This document shows, one piece after another, positions 53,754-64,000 of a stretch of 64,000 nt of DNA. The notes below the pieces were generated by a model. It searched no databases and was not told the origin of the DNA. It saw nothing but the letters and a program-made list of their open reading frames with translations. A program made the position numbers and the translations under genes. This stretch comes from Methyloversatilis sp. RAC08 (lineage in GTDB: Bacteria; Pseudomonadota; Gammaproteobacteria; Burkholderiales; Rhodocyclaceae): NCBI RefSeq assembly GCF_001713355.1, contig NZ_CP016448.1, positions 3,596,001 to 3,660,000 of the forward strand. The letters are read 5' to 3'. Position 1 is the first letter of the stretch, and every line of letters starts with the position of its first letter.

Positions 53754-54518
53754 ATGTTCAAGGTGGTGATTCCCGCCCGCTTCGCCTCGACGCGCCTGCC
53801 CGGCAAGCCCCTGATCGACATCGGTGGCCTGCCGATGGTCGTGCGTGTCGCTCAGCAGGCCGCGCGCAGCGGCGCCGACGCGCTGGTGGTGGCGACCGAT
53901 CATGAAGGCATCGCCGCCGCGGTCACCGCGCACGGTTTCCAGGCGGTGATGACACGCGCCGACCACTCGACCGGTACCGACCGCATTGCCGAAGTCGCGG
54001 AGCAACTGGGCTGGTCGCCGGCGACCGTGGTGGTCAATGTGCAGGGTGATGAACCGCTGATCGATCCGGACCTGATCCGTGCCGTCGCGCTGGCGCTCGA
54101 TCAGGATCCGGAATCGTCGATCGCGACCGCCAGCAGCGCCATCACCGAGGCCGCTGACTTCTTCAGTCCCGGCGTGGTGAAGGTGGTGTGCGATGCGCAG
54201 GGCCGCGCGATGTACTTTTCGCGCGCACCGATCCCGTGGGCGCGCGACGACTTTGCCGTCACGCGCGACGTGCTGCCGCCCGGTCTGGATGCGCAGCGCC
54301 ACATCGGCATCTACGCCTACCGGGTACGCTTCCTGCAGAAGAACGCCCGTCTTTCGCCAGCGGCAGCTGAGCAGTGCGAGGCGCTGGAACAGCTGCGCGC
54401 GCTGTGGCACGGGCACCGCATCCGCGTTGTCGGCAATGTCGCCATGCCGCACGCCGGTGTGGATACCGAAGACGATCTGGCGCGCATGCGTGCGCTGTTC
54501 GCGAACGGCATCGCGTGA
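53754..54518 (+). CDS. kdsB: CMP-KDO synthetase (3-deoxy-manno-octulosonate cytidylyltransferase)
   Basis: 254 residues. N-terminal nucleotide-binding motif [15 protein letters not shown], then [16 protein letters not shown] near residues 92-107, [12 protein letters not shown] and GIYAYR. Activates KDO with CTP for lipopolysaccharide core assembly. ATG at 53754; a longer opening in the same frame lies within ycaR. Part of the envelope operon. Confidence 0.95.
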   Translation: MFKVVIPARFASTRLPGKPLIDIGGLPMVVRVAQQAARSGADALVVATDHEGIAAAVTAHGFQAVMTRADHSTGTDRIAEVAEQLGWSPATVVVNVQGDEPLIDPDLIRAVALALDQDPESSIATASSAITEAADFFSPGVVKVVCDAQGRAMYFSRAPIPWARDDFAVTRDVLPPGLDAQRHIGIYAYRVRFLQKNARLSPAAAEQCEALEQLRALWHGHRIRVVGNVAMPHAGVDTEDDLARMRALFANGIA

Positions 54519-54570
54519 CGCACTGCGGTTTGACCGCGCCGCACATTGGCGGTAAGTTCGCGCCCGCTGA

Positions 54571-55314
<744 letters not shown>

Positions 55315-55319
55315 CACTG

Positions 55320-56576
55320 ATGCCTGCAAACCTGTTCTACGCGCAGTCCGGTGGCGTCACCGCGGTGATCAACGCCACCGCCTGCGGTGTCATCCAGGCG
55401 GCACGCGAGCAGGGCGGGCGCATCGGCAAGGTGTTTGCCGGGCGCAACGGCATCCTCGGTGCGCTGCATGAAGACCTGATCGACACGTCGTTCGAAAGCG
55501 ATGCAGCCATCGCCGCCCTGCGTCACACGCCGGGCGGCGCCTTCGGCTCGTGCCGCTACAAGCTGAAGGGGCTGGACGAAAGCCGCGCCCATTACGAACG
55601 GCTGATCGACGTGTTCCGCGCGCATGACATCCGCTACTTCCTGTACAACGGCGGCAACGACTCGATGGACACCGCATGGAAGGTGTCGCAGATCGCCGAG
55701 CGTCTGAACTACCCGCTGGTGTGCGTCGGTGTACCGAAGACGGTCGACAACGATCTGGTCGGCACCGACAACTGCCCCGGCTTCGGTTCGGTGGCGAAAT
55801 ACGTCGCCGTGTCGATGATGGAAGCCGGTCTCGATGTCGCGTCGATGGCGCGCACCTCGACGAAGATATTCGTCATGGAAGTGATGGGCCGGCACGCCGG
55901 CTGGATCACCGCGGCTGCCGGACTGGCAGCGCGCAATGCGGGCGATGCGCCGCACCTGCTGCTGTTCCCCGAAATCCCCTTCGATCAGGCCGCCTTCATG
56001 GCGCGCGTCGATGCCTGCGTGCGCGAACACCAGTTCTGTGCCATCGCGGTGTCGGAAGGCCTGCGTGGGCCCGACGGCAAGCTGCTGGCCGAATCGGGCA
56101 CGCGTGACGCGTTCGGTCATGCCCAGCTTGGCGGTGTCGGCCAGCAGGTGGCCGAATTGATCAAGGCGCAACTCGGTCACAAGTATCACTGGGCGCTGCC
56201 CGACTACCTGCAGCGCAGCGGTCGCCACATCGCGTCGGCGACCGATGCCGCCCAGGCGCATGCGCTGGGTCGCCGCGCGGTCGAGCTGGCGCTCGAAGGA
56301 CGCAATGCCGTGATGCCCGCCATCGTGCGTACCGCCGACAGTCCCTACCAATGGGAGATCGGCGTCGTGCAGCTGGCGGATGTGGCGAACCACGAAAAGA
56401 TGATGCCGAGAGATTTCATTTCCGACGACGGCTTCGGCATTACCGATGCCTGCCGGAGATACCTGCAGCCGCTGATTGCGGGCGAGGACTATCCGCCCTA
56501 TGTCGACGGCCTGCCGGCCTACGTGAGTCTGAAGAACGAAAGTGTGGCGGCCGTGCTGCCCGCGTTCGGAGGCTGA
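55320..56576 (+). CDS. pfp: PPi-dependent 6-phosphofructokinase
   Basis: 418 residues. GGNDSMDT near residue 110 carries the Asp that replaces the ATP-enzyme glycine (GGDDS-type), and PKTVDNDLVGTD follows. These mark the pyrophosphate-using subtype. It phosphorylates fructose 6-phosphate with PPi, reversibly. It follows adk by 5 bases and precedes the membrane pyrophosphatase. In methylotrophs and methanotrophs such enzymes often also accept sedoheptulose phosphates (established for some species, not tested here). Confidence 0.92.
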   Translation: MPANLFYAQSGGVTAVINATACGVIQAAREQGGRIGKVFAGRNGILGALHEDLIDTSFESDAAIAALRHTPGGAFGSCRYKLKGLDESRAHYERLIDVFRAHDIRYFLYNGGNDSMDTAWKVSQIAERLNYPLVCVGVPKTVDNDLVGTDNCPGFGSVAKYVAVSMMEAGLDVASMARTSTKIFVMEVMGRHAGWITAAAGLAARNAGDAPHLLLFPEIPFDQAAFMARVDACVREHQFCAIAVSEGLRGPDGKLLAESGTRDAFGHAQLGGVGQQVAELIKAQLGHKYHWALPDYLQRSGRHIASATDAAQAHALGRRAVELALEGRNAVMPAIVRTADSPYQWEIGVVQLADVANHEKMMPRDFISDDGFGITDACRRYLQPLIAGEDYPPYVDGLPAYVSLKNESVAAVLPAFGG

Positions 56577-56747
56577 CACAGACCACGTGCAACCGCTTGT
56601 TGCAGTCCGCTCTCCAGCGGTCTGCCGATTTACCAGGGCAGCAGCCGGGGAGGCGGCGCCCGGCGATCCACAAGATCGCTGCAGCTTTCGGACGTCCTGC
56701 TCACGCGGGGTGTCCATCTGGCGCAGTAAAACAAGGGGGGAGGGGTG

Positions 56748-58907
56748 ATGTTGTCGTCCGGTCTGATATTCGCACTCGTGTGTTCGGTGGTCGCCATCGC
56801 GTATGGCGCCGTATCCAGCAAGTGGATTCTTGCTCAACCCAGCGGCAATGAGCGCATGCGCGAAATTGCCGATGCAGTGCAGGTGGGCGCCCAGGCCTAT
56901 CTGAACCGGCAGTACCGGACGATTGCCATCGTCGGGGTCATCCTTACGGTTGTCCTGTGGCTCACGCTAGGCACGTCGACCGCCGCCGGCTTCGTCATCG
57001 GAGCGGTGCTGTCCGGGGCGGCCGGCTACATCGGCATGAACGTATCGGTACGCGCCAACGTGCGCACGGCAGAAGCCGCGCGCAAGGGCATTTCCGAAGC
57101 GTTCGACGTCGCCTTCCGCGGCGGCGCGATCACCGGCATGCTGGTGGTCGGCATGGGCCTGCTGGGGGTGGCAGGCTATTACGCGATCCTGAAAGGCTCT
57201 GCCGCGCACGACGCGACGATCGATCAGATCATCCATCCGCTGATCGGCCTGGGCTTCGGTTCGTCGCTCATTTCGATCTTTGCGCGCCTCGGCGGCGGCA
57301 TCTTCACCAAGGGTGCAGACGTCGGTGCCGACCTGGTGGGCAAGGTCGAAGCCGGCATCCCGGAAGACGATCCGCGCAACCCGGCGGTGATCGCCGACAA
57401 CGTGGGTGACAACGTCGGTGACTGCGCAGGCATGGCAGCCGACCTGTTCGAAACCTATGCGGTGACCATCGTGGCCACGATGCTGCTCGGCTCGCTGCTG
57501 CTCAAGTCCAATGCCGAAGCGGCAGTCATCTACCCGCTGGCGCTGGGCGGCTTTTCGATCATCGCGTCCATCATCGGCTGCATTTTCGTCAAGGCGAAAC
57601 CGGGCCAGAAGATCATGGGCGCGCTGTACCGCGGCCTGATCGTGGCCGGCGTACTGGCGACCATCGCCTTCTATCCGCTAACCACGGCGCTGATTCCCGA
57701 CGACGCGCTCAATGCCGTCATGGGCATCGACGGTGGCGCGCAGATGCGGCTCTACCTCGCGGCACTGGTGGGTCTGGCGCTGACCGGCCTGATGGTGGTG
57801 ATCACCGAGTACTACACCAGCACCGAGTTCAAGCCGGTGCGCCACATCGCCGAAGCGTCGACCACGGGTCACGGCACCAACATCATCGCCGGCCTCGGCG
57901 TGTCGATGAAGTCGTGCGCCTGGCCGGTGCTGTCGGTGTGCGCCGCGATCTGGGCCGCCTACACGCTGGGTGGTCTGTACGGCATCGCGATCGCCGCGAC
58001 GTCCATGCTCAGCATGTCCGGCATCATCGTGGCACTCGACGCCTACGGTCCGATCACCGACAACGCCGGCGGCATTGCCGAAATGTCCGATCTGCCTGCG
58101 TCGGTGCGTGCGGTGACCGATCCGCTGGATGCCGTGGGCAACACGACCAAGGCCGTCACCAAGGGTTACGCCATCGGCTCGGCCGGTCTGGCCGCACTCG
58201 TGCTGTTCGCCGACTACACGCACGCGCTCGAAGCGGTCGGTCACAGCGTCACCTTCGATCTGGCCAACCCGGCGGTCATCATCGGCCTGTTCATCGGTGG
58301 CCTGATCCCCTATCTGTTCGGCGCCATGGCGATGGAGGCGGTGGGTCGTTCGGCGGGCGCGGTGGTGGTCGAAGTGCGCCGGCAGTTCAAGGAAATCCCC
58401 GGCATCATGGAAGGCACGGCCAAGCCCGATTACTCGAAGGCGGTCGACATGCTGACCGTGGCGGCGATCAAGGAAATGATGATTCCGTCGCTGCTGCCGG
58501 TGCTGGTACCGGTCATCGTGGCCTTCGGCATGGCCTTCCTGATGGGGCCTGAAGCTGGCGTGCAGGCGCTCGGCGGCCTCCTGATGGGCACCATCGTGAC
58601 CGGCCTGTTCGTCGCGATTTCCATGACCACCGGTGGCGGTGCGTGGGACAACGCGAAGAAGTACATCGAGGACGGTCACTTCGGCGGCAAGGGTTCCGAA
58701 GCGCACAAGGCCGCGGTGACCGGCGACACCGTGGGCGATCCGTACAAGGACACGGCGGGTCCGGCGGTCAATCCGCTGATCAAGATCATCAACATCGTGG
58801 CGCTGCTGATCGTGCCGCTGCTGCCGTCGGCCACCGGCTCGGCGGTCAGTGCCGCCAACCCGACTGTATCGGTGGCTCAGGTACAGCAGGTTGAACAGGC
58901 GCGCTGA
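56748..58907 (+). CDS. hppA: membrane proton-translocating pyrophosphatase (K+-independent type)
   Basis: 719 residues, about 16 membrane helices. The pyrophosphate site reads [20 protein letters not shown] with [20 protein letters not shown] around residues 185-225. GNTTKA near 465 carries Lys where K+-dependent enzymes have Ala, so this is likely K+-independent and proton-pumping. Energy-conserving partner of pfp. ATG at 56748 preferred over the GTG one codon earlier; GGGGAGGGG is just upstream. A strong terminator follows. Confidence 0.95.
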   Translation: MLSSGLIFALVCSVVAIAYGAVSSKWILAQPSGNERMREIADAVQVGAQAYLNRQYRTIAIVGVILTVVLWLTLGTSTAAGFVIGAVLSGAAGYIGMNVSVRANVRTAEAARKGISEAFDVAFRGGAITGMLVVGMGLLGVAGYYAILKGSAAHDATIDQIIHPLIGLGFGSSLISIFARLGGGIFTKGADVGADLVGKVEAGIPEDDPRNPAVIADNVGDNVGDCAGMAADLFETYAVTIVATMLLGSLLLKSNAEAAVIYPLALGGFSIIASIIGCIFVKAKPGQKIMGALYRGLIVAGVLATIAFYPLTTALIPDDALNAVMGIDGGAQMRLYLAALVGLALTGLMVVITEYYTSTEFKPVRHIAEASTTGHGTNIIAGLGVSMKSCAWPVLSVCAAIWAAYTLGGLYGIAIAATSMLSMSGIIVALDAYGPITDNAGGIAEMSDLPASVRAVTDPLDAVGNTTKAVTKGYAIGSAGLAALVLFADYTHALEAVGHSVTFDLANPAVIIGLFIGGLIPYLFGAMAMEAVGRSAGAVVVEVRRQFKEIPGIMEGTAKPDYSKAVDMLTVAAIKEMMIPSLLPVLVPVIVAFGMAFLMGPEAGVQALGGLLMGTIVTGLFVAISMTTGGGAWDNAKKYIEDGHFGGKGSEAHKAAVTGDTVGDPYKDTAGPAVNPLIKIINIVALLIVPLLPSATGSAVSAANPTVSVAQVQQVEQAR

Positions 58908-58922
58908 GCATTCCGTGAACTG

Positions 58923-58959
58923 AAAGGGCCGTGCCGGAGTTCCGGCACGGCCTTTTTTT
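58923..58959 (+). terminator. intrinsic terminator after hppA
   Basis: GGCCGTGCCGGA (58927-58938) and TCCGGCACGGCC (58941-58952) form a perfect 12-bp stem with a 2-base loop. Seven Ts follow. Confidence 0.92.
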
Positions 58960-59137
58960 GGTTCATCCTGGTTATTGGTCAGCCTTGATTCCGGGCGCAT
59001 CCACATACGATCGAGTCGTTTTCACCGGAAGTATTTGTCGGCTGACTTGCGCGTGACGACCTGAGTACGTTCGTCTCGCAGCCGGCTGACTTCCGGAAAG
59101 CGGACATGGCTTGAGTGTTCTTGTCCCGGGTCGGCCA

Positions 59138-59437
59138 ATGAACTACCATTTGCCGATGGAGTTCGAATGGGACGAAGCCAAGAACAATGCCTGCTTTCGA
59201 GAGCGCGGGTTTGATTTTGCTTACGCCGCGAGGGCATTTTTCGATCCGGATCGCAGGGTCGAGGCTGACATCCGCTACAGCTATGGCGAGGCGCGCTTTC
59301 AGTTGATGGGCAAGGTCGGGTCGCGCCTCTTCATCGTCATCTACACGCCGCGTGGCGCGGCAGTCCGCATCATTTCCGCCCGCAAGGCCAATCAGAGGGA
59401 AGTTCGACGTTATGAAGACAATACGAGTGACGATTGA
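59138..59437 (+). CDS. brnT: BrnT-family toxin (RNase-like)
   Basis: 99 residues from the ATG at 59138; a shorter start at 59156 gives MEFEWDEAKN, the canonical BrnT opening. Conserved features are FEWDEAKNNACFRERGFDF, DPDRRVEADIRYSYGEARFQ and VRIISARKANQREVRRYE. BrnT toxins are small ribonucleases that block translation. Overlaps its partner by 26 bases. The G+C looks somewhat lower here than in the flanks (not counted). Confidence 0.85.
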   Translation: MNYHLPMEFEWDEAKNNACFRERGFDFAYAARAFFDPDRRVEADIRYSYGEARFQLMGKVGSRLFIVIYTPRGAAVRIISARKANQREVRRYEDNTSDD

Positions 59438-59747
59438 CCCTGCCGAGCCTGAGTCGCTGAAGCAGGGGCGCATTGATGCCGAGCGGGTGGATGCAACAAC
59501 CGAGGGCGACATCGCTGCGCAGGTTGCGGTCGACGACGCGCTGTCACGGCAGGATGCTGGCAGGTTCGTCCGCCGCGTGCGCAAACGTCTAGGGCTGAGC
59601 CAAGCCGAGTTCTCCGCGAGCATCAATGTGCCGCTCGAAACGATAAGAAACTGGGAGCAAGGCAAGCGCAGCCCCACCGGAGCGGCGAAAGCCTTGCTGA
59701 AGGTACTCGACAAGGCGCCGGAGGCAGCGCTGGCGGCATTGAGCTGA
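59412..59747 (+). CDS. HTH antitoxin partner of BrnT
   Basis: 111 residues. The C-terminal half is an XRE-type helix-turn-helix (RVRKRLGLSQAEFSASINVP, LETIRNWEQGKRSPTGAAKA), and the N-terminal part is the likely toxin-binding arm. Classic BrnA is a ribbon-helix-helix protein; this one is HTH type, a recognised variant of BrnT partners. Probably binds the pair's own promoter. Confidence 0.8.
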   Translation: MKTIRVTIDPAEPESLKQGRIDAERVDATTEGDIAAQVAVDDALSRQDAGRFVRRVRKRLGLSQAEFSASINVPLETIRNWEQGKRSPTGAAKALLKVLDKAPEAALAALS

Positions 59748-60093
59748 TCGTCAGTACCCGCCGTTCGAGCCAGATTCAGGAGGCGGGGCCGGTCAGGTCG
59801 GGCAGGCCTGCGGCCCGATGCACCGTCGCCGCTTCATGCGCACCTGACCGGGCATTTGCGCTTGTGCAGCCTCGATGTCACCTGGCCGCCGCACAGTCGG
59901 ATGGGCCCAAGGTCTTCCAGGACGTCGCGTCGCTCGACAGCTTTGGTGAGGCTTTCCCGGATAACTTGTCCGGCATCGCATCCCGCATGACAGCGAAGAG
60001 GTTGAGGTTTGTTTGGCGGCTTCCAATCTGCCAGCCTCCGAATCGCCAACCACTGTTTCTCCCCGGTTCACGTGATGATTTTTTCGGATGCGT
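59748..60093. other. intergenic region, no gene recognised
   Basis: 346 bases between the antitoxin and the serine protease stop. Short open frames cross it on the leftward strand (for example 59834-60049), but none shows a family, signal or codon pattern that I trust. It may hold remnants from a toxin-antitoxin insertion. Confidence 0.35.
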
Positions 60094-60900
60094 TCAGCGC
60101 GGCGGCAGACGGCTGGCGCGCACGGCGGCTTCGATCGCCGCACCATTGCGCGGCTCCGCTTCGACCCATTCCTGGGTGACGGCCTGCAGGCGGTCCCATT
60201 CCTGGTCGTTTTCGTGCTGGATGGCGCGCAGGAAGAACGGCTTGTCCGCTTCGGCTGCCGCCCAGAAGGGCGGCGCCGTGGCGGCGACCGGCATTTCCAC
60301 GTCCTGTGCATTGTCCAGCCCGGCCTGCATCCATTCGGTCGGCACCGCGAAGTGACGCTTCATGCCCGGGATGAAGAAGGTCAGCACGCCGACCAGCCGG
60401 CCTTCTGAATCGAACAGCGCGCCACCGGATGCGCCTTGCTGGAATTGGGCGTCTGTTTCGATCACCGCCGCGTTGTCCATTTCGTGCAGTGCAGTGACCT
60501 TTCCGACGCTCATCGACAGCGCCTTGCCGCCGGAAAATCCCATGGCATGCACTTCGTCGCCGATCTTCAGCGTGCGCGACGACGACACTTCGACCGGGCG
60601 CGCCATCGGCTGCGCGATGCTCAGCAGGCACAGGTCGTGCCGCGTATCGACCGAACGCGCCTGCGCCGGCACGCCGGTGCTGCCACGCGCGACGATGACG
60701 TTCTGCGCACGGCCAACCACGTGGCAGTTGGTGATCACGTGTCTGGCATCGAGCTGCACGCCGGTGCCGCTGTTGATGCGGCCGTCGGGTGCCGCGGCAA
60801 GGATTTTCACCATGTGCATCGAAAGCTGTATGTAGCGCTCGGCGCTCGCCTGGGCGCCGGTGGCAAACAACAGCATCAACAGCAATCCGGGGATGCGCAT
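60094..60900 (-). CDS. secreted trypsin-like serine protease
   Basis: 268 residues with a signal peptide (GLLLMLLFATGAQA). Catalytic triad in chymotrypsin-fold order: His in HVITNCHVVG, Asp in TRHDLCLLS, Ser in GASGGALF. No PDZ domain is present, unlike DegP. The C-terminal 80 residues are acidic and may recognise a partner. Periplasmic or extracellular. Single gene, convergent with the HTH antitoxin. Confidence 0.85.
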   Translation of the reverse strand: MRIPGLLLMLLFATGAQASAERYIQLSMHMVKILAAAPDGRINSGTGVQLDARHVITNCHVVGRAQNVIVARGSTGVPAQARSVDTRHDLCLLSIAQPMARPVEVSSSRTLKIGDEVHAMGFSGGKALSMSVGKVTALHEMDNAAVIETDAQFQQGASGGALFDSEGRLVGVLTFFIPGMKRHFAVPTEWMQAGLDNAQDVEMPVAATAPPFWAAAEADKPFFLRAIQHENDQEWDRLQAVTQEWVEAEPRNGAAIEAAVRASRLPPR

Positions 60901-61320
60901 GATGATTCTCCTTGCAGCCGTCTGGCATTGGATGAAGCCCGGCGGCGATGAATGGACTAACGGAACATGTGGTGGAACCTTGTGGGTTTTTTCAGCTTGG
61001 TGCGGTGCACAACACTAAGCGTAAATCGTGCCAAGCCCTCGTGTCTGTGCGGGAGGGCACTCACGTCCGGGTCCTGTAAACATGGTCTTTATGGCAGAAA
61101 TGACGTCACAGGGCGCAACGCAGCCGGTTTTGTGCGTTGCCGCATGATTGACGTGTGGGACAAAGGATGAAGAGGGCGTCGCGCGAGCGTTGAAGTCTGC
61201 GACGCCCAACCGTCCGACGTTGCAAATTGCCACTCGGTACGGGCGGGTAAACAGTGCAGCGGACGCTGCACCGTGATGCAGGGTGCCCCGTTGTGGTGCG
61301 GTTGCCGCGTCGGGCCGAAG
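60901..61320. other. 420-base intergenic region with two hairpins
   Basis: GGGCGTCGC (61174-61182) with GCGACGCCC (61199-61207), and GTGCAGC (61254-61260) with GCTGCAC (61265-61271). The second lies about 50 bases past the response regulator stop and may terminate the pip-kinase-regulator operon on the leftward strand (TGTTTA follows). No gene recognised. Confidence 0.4.
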
Positions 61321-61959
61321 TCAGGCTTCGATCAGCCCGTTGCGCAGCGCAATCAGCGTCAGCTCGGCCTGATTGGATGCGCCGAGCTTCTGCTTCACGT
61401 TGTACAGATGGGTGCCGATGGTCGAGGTCGACAGATGAAGGGTTTCCGCGATCTGGTTCACCGACTGGCCGCGCGCGAGGTGGATGAACACTTCGAATTC
61501 GCGTTCCGACAGCGCCTCGACCGGGTTCTGCGCACCGGTCACGTCCTGCATCGCCAGCTTCTGCGCAATCTCGGCGTCCAGATACATGCGCCCGGCGGCC
61601 ACCGTGCGCACCGCGTCGATCAGCGCTTCCGGCGCACCGCGCTTCGACAGGTAGCCGGTGGCGCCTGCCTTGAGCACGCGCTTGGGATGCGCCGTGTCTT
61701 CGTGTGCCGACAGCGCCAGGATGCGCACGCCCTTGTCGCGCGCCGTCAGGCGGCGCACCGCCTCGATGCCGCCCATGCCGGGCATCGACAGATCCATCAC
61801 CACCACGTCCGGCTTAAGCTCGGCATAGCGCACATAGGCGGTTTCGCCGCTGTCCGCCTCGCCGACCACCTCGATGTCCTCGCACGCGGCCAGCAGCAGC
61901 TTGAAGCCCATGCGCACCACCGCATGGTCGTCGACCAGCATCACCTTGATCGGGCCCAT
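61321..61959 (-). CDS. NarL/LuxR-family response regulator
   Basis: 212 residues. Receiver domain with D10, D11 and the phospho-acceptor D56 (VVVMDLSMPG), Lys in LSKRGAPEA. HTH domain (about 148-205: LSEREFEVFIHLARGQSVNQ, STIGTHLYNVKQKL). Partner of the kinase encoded 18 bases upstream. Targets unknown. Confidence 0.93.
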   Translation of the reverse strand: MGPIKVMLVDDHAVVRMGFKLLLAACEDIEVVGEADSGETAYVRYAELKPDVVVMDLSMPGMGGIEAVRRLTARDKGVRILALSAHEDTAHPKRVLKAGATGYLSKRGAPEALIDAVRTVAAGRMYLDAEIAQKLAMQDVTGAQNPVEALSEREFEVFIHLARGQSVNQIAETLHLSTSTIGTHLYNVKQKLGASNQAELTLIALRNGLIEA

Positions 61960-61977
61960 CCTGTTGTCTCCCCTGTC

Positions 61978-63324
61978 TTATTCGAGTGGCAGTCGAGCCA
62001 CGACCTGCGTGCCGCCGCCATCACGCGCCGTCACCTCCAGTTCGCCGCCGAGTGCCTGCGCACGTTCGCGCATGCCGCGCACGCCGTGGTGGCCGCGCTT
62101 GTGTGCCCAGCCTTCGGCCAGCCCGCTCCCGTCATCCTCGACTGTCAGATGCAGGAACTGTTCAGTGCCGCGCAGTGAAATCATGATTTTCCCTGCACTG
62201 GCGTGCTTCAGCGCATTGGTCACGGCTTCCTGCACGATGCGGTAGGCCGCCAGCTTGAACGAATCGCCCGGTGCGTCCGGCAGATCGGACATCTGCAGTT
62301 CGAACTGCATGTGCGGGTGATGGCGCCGCCATTCGGCAACGAGGTCGTCCAGCGCATCTTCCAGTCCGAGATTGTCGAGCGCCAGCGGGCGCAGGCGCGG
62401 AATGATGCTGTGCATGACGTCGTACAGATGATCGGCCGTATCGACGATGAGCTGTGCCGCCTCGGCGCTGCGCGGATCGCTCTGCACATCACGCCGGGCG
62501 ATCGACAGACCCATGCTCTTGATCGCCGTGACCGCCTGGCCCATTTCGTCGTGCAGCTCGCGTGCGATGTCGCGTCGCTCTTCCTCGATGCGGCTCTGGA
62601 TGAATTGCGTCAGTTCGCGGTTTTCTTCCAGATGGCTGCGCGCCTCGAGCGCTTCCTGCCGCGCCGTCATGTTGTCTTCGATCGACTGCGCCATGCGGTT
62701 GAACGCCTGCGCCATCGAGCCGGCTTCGCGTCCGGGCAGGTCTTCGAGTCGCGTGTGGTAGTCGCCCGCGCGCATCTGTTCCAGCCCGCGCACGATGCGG
62801 TTGAACGGCCGCGTGGCCCGCCCGACCAGCCAGAACACCAGCGCATTGCCCAATACCAGCGCAATCGTGCCCGCGATCAGCAGGTGCACGGCTTCGTCCC
62901 AGCCGTCGAGAATGGCGCGCGAGGCATCGGCCTCGACCACCAGTTTTGCGCCATCGGTCAGCGTGATTTCCTGCCGCGGCCGGCGCGGAAGGATGGTGTC
63001 GGAATACCAGTCCGGCGCCTCACGCCCCGCCTTGTAGGGCGACGGCGGTGATGCATACAGTTCGGTGCCGCTGCCGTCGACCAGGCGGATTTCGGTTGCA
63101 CGCACCCGGCCCAGCCGGTGCAGGAAATCGACCAGGGCGGGCGAGCCGGTATTGGCATAGACCAGCGTGACGCGCGACAGCAGTTGCGTGGCTACCCGGT
63201 TCGCCGCCTCGATCTCTTCGCTGACAGCGCGTCGCGTGCCCATCAGTTCCAGCGTCAGCATCGTGCTGGTAAAGGTCAGGATGACCAGCGCGATCAGCAG
63301 ATTCAGTTTCAGGCGCAGGCTCAT
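61978..63324 (-). CDS. sensor histidine kinase (HisKA_3 type)
   Basis: 448 residues from the ATG at 63324. Two membrane helices (about 8-30 and 145-168) flank a 115-residue periplasmic sensor region. A HAMP domain follows (GRATRPFNRIVRGLEQM), then a coiled coil, the phospho-accepting histidine in RDIARELHDEMGQAV (near 255), and an ATPase domain with N-box VQEAVTNALKHA and EDDGSGL. Same class as NarX/DegS/UhpB, which pair with NarL-type regulators like the next gene. Signal unknown. Overlaps pip by four bases. Confidence 0.92.
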   Translation of the reverse strand: MSLRLKLNLLIALVILTFTSTMLTLELMGTRRAVSEEIEAANRVATQLLSRVTLVYANTGSPALVDFLHRLGRVRATEIRLVDGSGTELYASPPSPYKAGREAPDWYSDTILPRRPRQEITLTDGAKLVVEADASRAILDGWDEAVHLLIAGTIALVLGNALVFWLVGRATRPFNRIVRGLEQMRAGDYHTRLEDLPGREAGSMAQAFNRMAQSIEDNMTARQEALEARSHLEENRELTQFIQSRIEEERRDIARELHDEMGQAVTAIKSMGLSIARRDVQSDPRSAEAAQLIVDTADHLYDVMHSIIPRLRPLALDNLGLEDALDDLVAEWRRHHPHMQFELQMSDLPDAPGDSFKLAAYRIVQEAVTNALKHASAGKIMISLRGTEQFLHLTVEDDGSGLAEGWAHKRGHHGVRGMRERAQALGGELEVTARDGGGTQVVARLPLE

Positions 63325-64000
63325 GCGGATCCTCCCGGCCAGTCCGCGAAGTCGCCCGCGCGCGCATGGGCATCGACGGCCGACACCAGCAGCGCTGCGC
63401 TGGCTGGATGGAAGGGGTCGTGTCCAGCCCCCTGCGCCCAGGCCAGTTTGCTGCCGTGTGCGGTGAGGTGCGCGCGCCAGGCGTTCTGTGGCCGGCACAC
63501 CATATCGTGGCTGCCATGCACGATGGCCACCGGCAGTCCGTGCAGATGCGCGATGGCATCGAGCACCTTCGCTTCGCCGAGAAAGCAGCGGTGGGCGAGG
63601 TAGTGCGCCTGCACGCGGTAGCGCGTGCGCAGTGCCGGCCATTCGTCGTCGGTGGGTGCAGCAGGCAGTCCGGTGTGCGGCCAGCTGCCGAGGGCGTGTT
63701 CCCAGTTGCGCCAGGCCAGCACGGCGTGATCGACGCGCGCTTGATCGCCTGACGACAGCGCGCGGTCGAGCCACACGACGATGCGGTCGCGCCAGCGCGC
63801 CGGCACCGCCTGCATCAGCGCGCCGTGCGCCTCGGGGGCGAGGGCCGCCGCGCCGTGGAAAAACCAGTCGAGATCAGCGCGCCCGGCGAGGAAGATGCCG
63901 CGCAGGATGAGCCCGCTGCACGCTGCGCGATGGCGCGCCGCCCAGACGGCAGCAAGCGTCGAGCCCCATGAACCGCCGAACACCAGCCAGCGTTCGATGC
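63321..64000 (-). CDS. prolyl aminopeptidase-like alpha/beta hydrolase, partial
   Basis: The last 226 residues are inside the window and the gene continues past the right edge. The nucleophile elbow FGGSWGSTLA (G-x-S-x-G) near 63965 matches proline iminopeptidases, and the catalytic Asp and His are in HGSHDMV and GAGHDPF. AALAPEAHGAL and WEHALG fit the helical cap. Releases N-terminal proline from peptides. Its stop overlaps the kinase start, so it heads a pip-kinase-regulator operon. Confidence 0.83.
   Translation of the reverse strand, partial: IERWLVFGGSWGSTLAAVWAARHRAACSGLILRGIFLAGRADLDWFFHGAAALAPEAHGALMQAVPARWRDRIVVWLDRALSSGDQARVDHAVLAWRNWEHALGSWPHTGLPAAPTDDEWPALRTRYRVQAHYLAHRCFLGEAKVLDAIAHLHGLPVAIVHGSHDMVCRPQNAWRAHLTAHGSKLAWAQGAGHDPFHPASAALLVSAVDAHARAGDFADWPGGSA

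Noticed and set aside
59834-60049. Small - strand frame after the HTH antitoxin
   Set aside because: No start signal, family or codon pattern that supports a real gene.

Overview
The window reads as the chromosome of a high-GC, serine-cycle-type methylotrophic betaproteobacterium. The formyltransferase/hydrolase genes fhcBADC and a beta-RFAP synthase mark the tetrahydromethanopterin (H4MPT) C1 pathway. Three PEP-CTERM proteins, a poly-GlcNAc-type polysaccharide operon and the order exbB-exbD-lpxK-ycaR-kdsB-adk-pfp-hppA fit Rhodocyclales, with Methyloversatilis the best guess. The assignment is inferred from gene content; no 16S, tRNA or oriC is present.

Layout. 1-6.4 kb: C1 oxidation module, with beta-RFAP synthase leftward and fhcB-fhcA-fhcD-fhcC plus a conserved unknown rightward. 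6.5-6.8 kb: a MITE-like element with perfect terminal inverted repeats beside the start of the next operon. 6.8-13.9 kb: ion-homeostasis genes (P-type ATPase, Na/Pi cotransporter, CPA2 antiporter, double-domain universal stress protein). 14.0-18.7 kb: leftward polysaccharide operon (PEP-CTERM protein, pgaD, pgaC, pgaA-like) with no pgaB. 19.0-27.3 kb: serC-serB, a secreted unknown, an HExxH protein, a 1311-residue flavin/Fe-S oxidoreductase and a YdjM-like membrane protein. 27.4-45.8 kb: a large iron island with a siderophore receptor, feoAB, the heme ABC operon, a heme-type TonB receptor, two PEP-CTERM proteins embedded among heme genes, a cysteine-free ribosomal protein S4 paralogue, and a hemP-bfd-bfr-tonB-exbB-exbD operon. 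Four Fur-box-like palindromes mark its promoters. 45.9-51.3 kb: CDF transporter, ppa, an acyltransferase-like protein, a pterin dehydratase, Fe-SOD and xseA. 51.35 kb: two consensus DnaA boxes as a perfect 11-bp inverted repeat. 51.5-58.9 kb: cell-envelope and pyrophosphate-energy genes. 59.1-59.7 kb: BrnT/HTH toxin-antitoxin pair. 60.1-64 kb: secreted serine protease and a pip - histidine kinase - response regulator operon cut by the window edge.

How it works together. C1 units are oxidised through Fhc, and serC/serB can supply serine-family intermediates. Pyrophosphate is handled by soluble Ppa, a PPi-dependent phosphofructokinase and a membrane H+-PPase. TonB-ExbBD energises the outer-membrane iron receptors, and bacterioferritin/Bfd store and release the iron. 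The features most worth following up are the PEP-CTERM proteins tied to heme uptake and to the Pga operon, the cysteine-free S4 behind a Fur-like box, the DnaA-box palindrome and the MITE-like element. Many very long open frames on the opposite strand of real genes are high-GC shadows and were not annotated.
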